Assembly (NCBI RefSeq): GCF_000717175.1
Contig: NZ_JNYD01000060.1
Span: forward strand, 1 to 12,261
Direction of reading: 5' to 3'
Origin: Pseudonocardia autotrophica
GTDB lineage: Bacteria; Actinomycetota; Actinomycetes; Mycobacteriales; Pseudonocardiaceae
DNA length: 12,261 nt
Made by a program: the position numbers and the translations under genes. The notes beneath the pieces were generated by a model. The model worked only from the letters and a program-made list of their open reading frames with translations. It was not told the DNA's origin and did no database searches. This document shows positions 1 through 4,030 of the stretch, one piece after another (positions within the stretch are counted from its first letter, which is position 1; each line of letters opens with the position of its first letter).

Positions 1-1
1 C

Positions 2-328
2 TCACCGGCCCCGAAAGCTCGCATGAGCAGCCACGATGCTGCCGCATCGCGGCCAAAAACCCCTGCCCACTTGACAACAGGAGCCCCATATCAGCTCACC
101 GTCGAGCACCACGTCCTCGCCGAGCTCGGCTACCGCCGCGACGATCTCCGGGAAGTACCGGGTCAACGACCGCAGCTGCCGACTCTGCAACCGCACCCTG
201 CCACTGGCCGCATGGGCGAGGCAGCGGAAGCCGTCGAACTTCGGCTCGTAGACCCACTTCGCCCCGACCGGCAGCTCCCCCGTACTCACCGCCGCCATCG
301 GCGGCAGCGGGTACGGCACGGGGCTCAC
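2..328 (-). pseudogene. ATP-dependent DNA ligase, N-terminal fragment (truncated)
   Basis: The first 80 residues match the start of the adenylation domain of bacterial ATP-dependent DNA ligases (LigC/LigD-like, usually more than 300 residues). There is a proline-rich PLPPM lead-in, motif I YEPKFDGFR with the AMP-accepting lysine at residue 30, and LDGEL near residues 75-79. Homology ends with codon 80 (bases 89-91). The remaining 28 residues to the stop at 2-4 look nothing like a ligase, so most of the adenylation domain and the whole OB domain are missing. A full enzyme would seal nicks with ATP; this fragment cannot. The GTG at 328 is chosen because it sits where family members begin; it has no clear ribosome binding site, and a GTG two codons upstream is equally possible. 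The break coincides with the sequence AGGAGCCCCAT on the plus strand (79-89), which suggests a rearrangement junction. Confidence 0.7.
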
Positions 329-424
329 GACGGGCACGATAAGCAGATCACCGAGGGTCCCGATCGGCGGACGAACGGTAACTCCGAGCCGGGAGGCGTC
401 GGGCAGGTGGGCGCGGCGCGACGG

Positions 425-458
425 CTCCGCCCGGCGCGCCGCGGCCAACCAACACAGC
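425..458. repeat. Short copy of two blocks found in the 1063-1269 element
   Basis: Two exact words of the larger element upstream of the DUF6459 gene recur here in the same order and strand. CTCCGCCCGGCG is at 425-436 and again at 1133-1144. CCAACCAACACAGC is at 445-458 and again at 1240-1253. Here they are 8 bases apart; in the larger element they are 95 bases apart. The two copies flank the DUF6459 gene. This may be a degenerate or internally deleted copy of a dispersed repeat. Chance is unlikely for the 14-mer but cannot be excluded in such GC-rich sequence. Confidence 0.45.
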
Positions 459-485
459 GCGCCAGCTCGACTGAAACGGCCCGAA

Positions 486-514
486 GGGCCGGGCGAGAAG
501 CTCTCGCCCGGCCC
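486..514 (-). terminator. Strong hairpin terminator after the DUF6459 gene
   Basis: A perfect 13-bp inverted repeat (arms 486-498 and 502-514, GGGCCGGGCGAGA and its complement) with a 3-base loop lies 7 bases beyond the stop codon of the minus-strand DUF6459 gene. The tract that follows on the minus strand has few T residues, as is common for actinobacterial terminators. It separates this gene from the ligase fragment, which lies on the same strand. Confidence 0.75.
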
Positions 515-521
515 GGCCGGG

Positions 522-1022
522 TCACAGGATCCTGATCGTCGAGCACACCCACCGGTCCAGGCCGAGGAGCGTGAACGACGCGGCCAGCGCCCGGCGTCGT
601 CCCCGGAGGCGGACCGATCCGGCGACCTCCACCGCGCCCTCGTGTGGCTGGGACGGGTGGAAGCTGAGCAGTCGGGCCCCGCCGCGTAGCCCGCAGGGCT
701 CGACCGGGACCGCCCGCAGGTAGCGCAGCACCCGCGGGGCGACCAGGTCGGTGAGCTGCTTGACCGGGCGGCGCTGGTCGAGCACCTCCACCACCATCGC
801 CACCGTCCGCTGCGCCTGCCCGATCGCGACGCGGTCGAGCACGACGTCGGTGACCGGGTCACCGGACGGGAGCTCGGCCGGGGCGCGGTGCCCGCAGGTG
901 GGGCACGGGTCGAGGAAGTCCTCGCCGTCGAACACCACCGTGCGGACCGGGCGCAAGCCGAGCACCCGCCGAAGCATGTTCTCGTCCTGGGGCGTCTCCT
1001 GGTGGTCGAGGGTCTGGGACAT
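522..1022 (-). CDS. Rv3235 family (DUF6459) protein
   Basis: The product is 166 residues and resembles the actinobacterial Rv3235/DUF6459 family, small soluble proteins of unknown function usually encoded close to secA. Recognisable stretches are the helix with VLDQRRPVKQL followed by VAPRVLRYLRA in mid-protein, then a beta-rich C-terminal half with GAVEVAGSVR, ALAASF and a closing WVCSTIRI. The N-terminal part carries a CPTCGH motif that could be a half zinc site, but only one CxxC is present. The ATG at 1022 is preceded by GGAGG at 1027-1031 with good spacing, so it is preferred over an in-frame TTG at 1034. A strong terminator follows, so it appears to be transcribed alone. No secA is present in the window. 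The family call rests on remembered pattern, not a search. Confidence 0.7.
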   Translation of the reverse strand: MSQTLDHQETPQDENMLRRVLGLRPVRTVVFDGEDFLDPCPTCGHRAPAELPSGDPVTDVVLDRVAIGQAQRTVAMVVEVLDQRRPVKQLTDLVAPRVLRYLRAVPVEPCGLRGGARLLSFHPSQPHEGAVEVAGSVRLRGRRRALAASFTLLGLDRWVCSTIRIL

Positions 1023-1062
1023 GGCGGCCTCCAAGAAGGGTCGGCAACCAGCCCGAACAGCA

Positions 1063-1269
1063 GGTTTGTGGTTGTGGTGGGCTGGCTGCGGGGCGCGGTG
1101 CGAAGCGCCCGCCCTTGCTCCTCCGCGCCCGACTCCGCCCGGCGAGGCTCACGCTCCAGGGCAGCCCGCAGGGCTGTCGGCGTCAGCCGATGCGCCAGCA
1201 CCCTGGAACGTGAGACCGGGCGGAGTAAGCGGCCCACCACCAACCAACACAGCCCGGCCGACAGGCCGG
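1063..1269 (-). repeat. Nested inverted-repeat element, possible structured 5' leader
   Basis: A long set of nested complementary arms is visible. The outer stem is 1074-1082 with 1232-1240 (9 bp). Next come 1132-1142 with 1216-1226 (11 bp perfect), 1148-1153 with 1209-1214 (6 bp) and 1155-1161 with 1201-1207 (7 bp). The centre holds three small hairpins in a row: 1162-1176 (6 bp, loop 3), 1177-1190 (5 bp, loop 4) and 1191-1200 (3 bp). Two side hairpins lie at about 1088-1112 and 1254-1269. The result is cloverleaf-like. It ends about 40 bases upstream of the DUF6459 start, so on the minus strand it could be that gene's leader RNA. It could equally be a non-autonomous mobile repeat. No coding potential is apparent. 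Confidence 0.5.
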
Positions 1270-1653
1270 ACCGAAATCTCCGAAGATGGTCACAGCTCGG
1301 AGCCCTCTCAGGTGTCCCTACAGGACCCGTACGGGCGACACTGTAACCCGAGCTTGATCTGTTGATCGTGCGCAGAGATACGCCGTGACTCGGCCCCGCC
1401 CGCAATCTCGACGGCCGACCTGTCCGAACGAATGACGATGCTCGCGAAGGCGGAGGGGCCGCCACCCTCGGTCGAGTGTGCCGCCTGGCGCACGAGTACC
1501 TGTCGACCTCGTCATTGGCGATCGCTGGCAGCGTGTGGCGACGCTGGCGACTACGCTTGGCGAGCCGCGCTTCTCCCGCGGTCGACCACCGGTCGGGATC
1601 GGACGTCCATCAGATGTCTGGCGCCGGCCGCCGCGACCATCAGGGGATCCGAC
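1270..1653. other. Gap without a recognisable gene
   Basis: Open frames cross this stretch on both strands, but their translations are low-complexity and arginine/proline-rich, as expected of chance ORFs in GC-rich DNA. A perfect 10-bp palindrome CCCGTACGGG lies at 1326-1335. The sequence is otherwise unremarkable and probably holds the promoter of the small gene starting at 1654, although no convincing -35/-10 pair stands out. Confidence 0.5.
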
Positions 1654-1920
1654 GTGCGAGAACGCGATCTCTTCGCCCGGCTGCGGGCCGACCGTGAGCT
1701 GATCGACCAGGCCGCCGCCCGGCTTCGCCATCTCGCTGTCCAGGACGAGTACCGCGGCCAGCGCTACCCGGAGCACGCCTATGGCCTCGCGTCGATCCTC
1801 GACACCATCTCCCTCGGCCTCACCGACATACCGGACTCGATCCGCACGGCCGCGGTCCGCACCGCCAGGGTGCTCCTCGACACCGACCCGCACCACGGCG
1901 ACGGCGACGGCGTTGAGTGA
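1654..1920 (+). CDS. Small hypothetical protein (88 aa)
   Basis: I do not recognise this family. The product is a soluble, mostly helical protein with alternating charged and hydrophobic residues (LFARLRADRELIDQAAARL near the start, YGLASILDTISLGL in the middle) and an Asp/His-rich end (DTDPHHGDGDG). It has no membrane segment or signal peptide. The GTG at 1654 follows AGGGGA at 1642-1647 with 6-base spacing, and protein-like composition begins exactly there; a longer in-frame ORF from 1432 adds only low-complexity residues. The next small gene begins 4 bases after the stop, so the two are probably co-transcribed and translationally coupled. Third codon positions are strongly G/C, which supports real coding. 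Confidence 0.6.
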   Translation: MRERDLFARLRADRELIDQAAARLRHLAVQDEYRGQRYPEHAYGLASILDTISLGLTDIPDSIRTAAVRTARVLLDTDPHHGDGDGVE

Positions 1921-1924
1921 TCAC

Positions 1925-2110
1925 GTGAGCGACGAGCCGAACCAGCCCGAGGCCCCGACCGTCCGCGACCGCCTGCTCGGCGCCGGCGTCTCACCCGAGC
2001 GACTAGCGATGCACCACGAGGCGCGGCGCGTCCTGCTCGACGGCGCGATCGTCGGAGACCTCGATCAGCCGGCGCCGCCCGGCACCCGGCTGACCTTCGC
2101 CGGCGCCTGA
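1925..2110 (+). CDS. Small hypothetical protein (61 aa)
   Basis: This is an unrecognised 61-residue protein. After a Pro/Glu-rich N-terminus it has TVRDRLLGAGVSPERLAMH, which reads as two short amphipathic helices, then HEARRVLLDGAIVGD and a closing strand-like PPGTRLTF. The second half looks like a small beta unit. The GTG at 1925 is 4 bases after the stop of the upstream small gene; there is only a weak ribosome binding site, consistent with coupling. A palindrome GTGATCAC (1917-1924) sits on the junction. A TTG at 1913 in the same frame is an alternative start. The pair could belong to a mobile-element accessory set, but nothing in the sequence proves that. Confidence 0.5.
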   Translation: MSDEPNQPEAPTVRDRLLGAGVSPERLAMHHEARRVLLDGAIVGDLDQPAPPGTRLTFAGA

Positions 2111-2532
2111 CGCCCAGAAAGCGCTCCCTCCTCTGCGATCTCCTGTACCAGGTCCTGGCCTTGCAGGGAGCTCGCCGGTTGCAACCGCTGGCGACGGGCA
2201 TGGGCGAGCCCGGCCCTGGCCCTGACCTCCGGGACGCGATGCTGCTTCTCCACGCTCGGCGTTGACCCGCAACAGCGGCCGCAGCTGAATAAAGCCCGGC
2301 GTACGAGGACATGCCGGACGATCACGGTATCCGGCGTGATGGCCCGGGAAGCCCTGGATCAACGGCGCCGCTGCAGGCGACTGTCATATGAGGCGTTCTC
2401 GGCGCGTCTACGCCCAAGGTATGGACATCGAGTCTGCACCCGCCGACCGCGACCTGCGGCGGTCGAACCCCAAGTTGTCCGGCTCACCCCCGCCCGAGTC
2501 CGGCCCCCGGCGCCGAGCGTGCGGCGGTGAAC
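2111..2532. other. Gap without a recognisable gene
   Basis: No open frame here gives a convincing protein. One plus-strand frame from about 2114 to the TGA near 2265 reads in a fairly protein-like way (it includes LLYQVLALQGARRLQ and ends in AMLLLHARR) but has no start codon and no ribosome binding site, so it may be the tail of a lost gene. An inverted repeat ATCACG/CGTGAT with an 8-base spacer lies at 2321-2340. The rest is unremarkable. Confidence 0.4.
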
Positions 2533-2566
2533 TGCCAGTATGTGAATTGCTGGTCTACTATAGACA
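2533..2566 (+). promoter_or_regulatory. Candidate promoter in an AT-rich island
   Basis: TACTAT at 2556-2561 fits an actinobacterial -10 box (TANNNT). The proposed -35 region (TGCCAG, 2533-2538) is weak. GTCTA-CTA-TAGAC (2554-2566 region) forms a short palindrome over the -10. The GTG at 2567 lies 6 bases after the -10, which would give a leaderless transcript. The stretch is clearly more AT-rich than its surroundings. Confidence 0.4.
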
Positions 2567-2836
2567 GTGAATATGCAGCAGATTCAAGAGCTCCAGACAG
2601 GGGACAATGTCATCAGCGTTGGAGGTCGTTGCAACCTGGGTCGGGCTGAGGGGGTGCCGGTCGCATTGATCGCCCGCGTTGGTCAGCACGCGGAGCTCCT
2701 GAGTAGCCCCGCTGCGATCGCCGTGGCCCCAGGGGCTCGGCCCGCCTCATCCAAGCACCATTTTGGACGCCGCGAGCAAACTACTTCGGGCCGTACCCGC
2801 ATCCTCCGAACTCGTAGGCCCACGGCGGTCACCTGA
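2567..2836 (+). CDS. Doubtful small ORF (89 aa)
   Basis: The first 55 or so residues read like a protein (QIQELQTGDNVISVGG near the start, then a hydrophobic stretch with VPVALIARVG). The last 30 residues are Arg/Thr/Ser-rich and look like chance translation. Codon third positions are less G/C-biased than in neighbouring genes. Support comes mainly from the promoter-like sequence placed for leaderless translation from the GTG at 2567 (or the ATG at 2573). It may be the 5' end of a gene whose remainder has been lost. I recognise no family. Confidence 0.25.
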   Translation: MNMQQIQELQTGDNVISVGGRCNLGRAEGVPVALIARVGQHAELLSSPAAIAVAPGARPASSKHHFGRREQTTSGRTRILRTRRPTAVT

Positions 2837-2860
2837 GAGGGCAATACGACCTGCACGCGC

Positions 2861-2872
2861 GCCCTTTCGGGC
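2861..2872 (-). terminator. Weak hairpin after the L,D-transpeptidase gene
   Basis: GCCC and GGGC arms around a 4-base loop (GAAA on the minus strand, a GNRA tetraloop) lie 12 bases beyond the stop of the minus-strand transpeptidase gene. The stem is only 4 bp and there is no T tract, so termination here is only a suggestion. Confidence 0.3.
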
Positions 2873-2884
2873 TCTTCTGCCGAG

Positions 2885-3436
2885 TCAGGAGGCCTGCCGG
2901 GCCGCCCGCTCCTCCGATGCCTTTACGACCTGCACCTGGTCACCGATCTGCAGGTCGTTGAACCACGCCTCGGCATCGGCAGGCTCGAGGTGGATGCAGC
3001 CGGCCGAGTCGCGGTCCGGACTTCCGCCGTGGAAGGCGATCCCGCCGTCGGCGAAGAACACCGACCAGGGCATCGGGGCCGGGTCGCCGTTGGGCAGCCG
3101 GGACTCCTGGCTGACGTGGTCCTTGTCCTTGCGATAGACCCGCAGGGAGTGACCGATCGGGGTCTCCTCGCCCTCTCCCCCAGAGGAGATCCGCGCCGGC
3201 CCACGCACGACCTGGCCGTCCCGGATCAGCCACGCCTGCTGCGCTTCCAGGTCCACGCACGACCTGGCCGACACCGAGCACGGGGTACCCGGCACCGGCG
3301 GTTCGGCGTGCGTGGCCTGGGCCGCCGGGGACTCTGCCGAAGCCTGTCCCGCCACGACCGCACTGGCGGCCACAACGATCGCCAGCCCGACGCCGAACCG
3401 GGCCCTGACTCCGAACCGCACCACGTTCACCCACAT
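2885..3436 (-). CDS. Secreted L,D-transpeptidase (YkuD domain)
   Basis: Enzymes of this family form 3-3 crosslinks in peptidoglycan, or attach proteins to it, outside the membrane. The 183-residue product starts with a signal peptide: arginines in the first 13 residues, a hydrophobic core (18-30) and ASA at 32-34 as a likely cleavage site. A compact YkuD domain follows. Two cysteines (53, 60) may form a disulfide. TPIG is at 92-95, PMPWSVFF at 121-128, FHGG at 135-138, and SAGCIHL at 144-150 with catalytic Cys147. The usual SHGC motif reads SAGC here, a variant I recall from many actinobacterial members, so activity is plausible with His136 retained. The ATG at 3436 is chosen because the signal peptide begins there; its ribosome binding site is weak. 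No other binding domain is present. It is transcribed divergently from the metal-resistance operon. Confidence 0.85.
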   Translation of the reverse strand: MWVNVVRFGVRARFGVGLAIVVAASAVVAGQASAESPAAQATHAEPPVPGTPCSVSARSCVDLEAQQAWLIRDGQVVRGPARISSGGEGEETPIGHSLRVYRKDKDHVSQESRLPNGDPAPMPWSVFFADGGIAFHGGSPDRDSAGCIHLEPADAEAWFNDLQIGDQVQVVKASEERAARQAS

Positions 3437-3612
3437 CTCGCTTCGACGGCAATCAGGGACGTCGGAGTTCCTGCCGCCGGGAAGTCCGCCGTCCCGCAGG
3501 AGCAACGCGCAGATGGCCCTGCCGGTACTGGGCCGGACGGGTCACGTGCTGCCGCTCAACTGTGGCTCAGCATCACGCTGCGTGGCCACTGTCCGTCTGT
3601 CCGACAGAGGAC

Positions 3613-3651
3613 CGGACATCTATGTATCAACGAGCGTTAGTATGTCGATGT
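3613..3651 (+). promoter_or_regulatory. Promoter and candidate ArsR-type operator
   Basis: An imperfect inverted repeat has 16-base arms (3616-3631 and 3636-3651, 11 of 16 positions pairing, outer ends ACATC and GATGT) around a 4-base centre. It covers a -10-like TAGTAT (3638-3643) and the GTG start at 3650. GACA at 3615-3618 could belong to a -35 box. The -10 lies 6 bases from the GTG, so the transcript is probably leaderless. A repressor bound here would block RNA polymerase, as known for ArsR/SmtB operators. Confidence 0.55.
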
Positions 3652-4030
3652 GGCCGAGCCCGATACCTGTGCCCTGTTGTGCCTGGACCTGCCGCACGCC
3701 GAGCGGATCCGTCAGGAGGTGCCGCAGCTGCGGGCCGTCGAGCCGTCCGCCGACGCCGCTCGAGCGCTCGGCGACCCGACCCGGCTGCGGATCGCCGCGG
3801 CGTTGCTCGCCGGCGAAGAACTGTGCGTGTGTGACGTCGGCTGGATCGTCGGGCAGGCCCAAGGCCTGGTGTCGCACCACCTGCGGCAGCTCAAGGTCAC
3901 CGGCCTGGTCGAGTCACGCCGGCAGGGACGCCTGGTGATGTACCGGCTGACCGACCGAGGACGGGTACTGGTCGAGGTCGTGCTCGGGGACCGCGCACCA
4001 GAGAGCGGGAAGGAGCAGGTCCATGGCTGA
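3650..4030 (+). CDS. ArsR/SmtB-family metal sensor, CadC-like
   Basis: The product is a 126-residue winged-helix repressor, a typical length for the family. ALGDPTRLRI (39-48) marks the start of the ArsR fold. ELCVCD (57-62) is the alpha-3 metal motif, and HHLRQLKVTGLV (from residue 76) is the recognition helix and turn, followed by a wing with RRQGRLVMYRL. Cysteines at 7 and 11 plus 59 and 61 reproduce the spacing of the four-thiolate site of Staphylococcus CadC (7, 11, 58, 60), which senses Cd, Pb and, by another site, Zn. Metal binding should release it from the operator overlapping its own start. The GTG at 3650 has no ribosome binding site, in keeping with leaderless initiation. Its stop overlaps the start of the ATPase gene by 8 bases, so the two form one operon. 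It differs from mycobacterial CmtR, which places its cysteines differently. Confidence 0.9.
   Translation: MAEPDTCALLCLDLPHAERIRQEVPQLRAVEPSADAARALGDPTRLRIAAALLAGEELCVCDVGWIVGQAQGLVSHHLRQLKVTGLVESRRQGRLVMYRLTDRGRVLVEVVLGDRAPESGKEQVHG

Noticed and set aside
23..535. Plus-strand ORF of 170 codons
   Set aside because: It is the antisense of the ligase fragment and terminator region; its translation is Arg/Pro-rich with no family pattern, and the hairpin terminator lies within it.
1035..1465. Minus-strand open frame upstream of the DUF6459 gene, continuous with the ligase frame
   Set aside because: Translation is low-complexity and the stretch contains the nested inverted repeats; lack of stops is expected at this GC content.
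1432..1653. In-frame upstream extension of the 88-residue gene
   Set aside because: The extension is Arg/Ser/Ala-rich and has no ribosome binding site, whereas the GTG at 1654 has one and starts the coding-like composition.
2114..2266. Plus-strand reading with protein-like character ending at a TGA near 2265
   Set aside because: No start codon and no ribosome binding site, and no family recognised; at most the tail of a lost gene.
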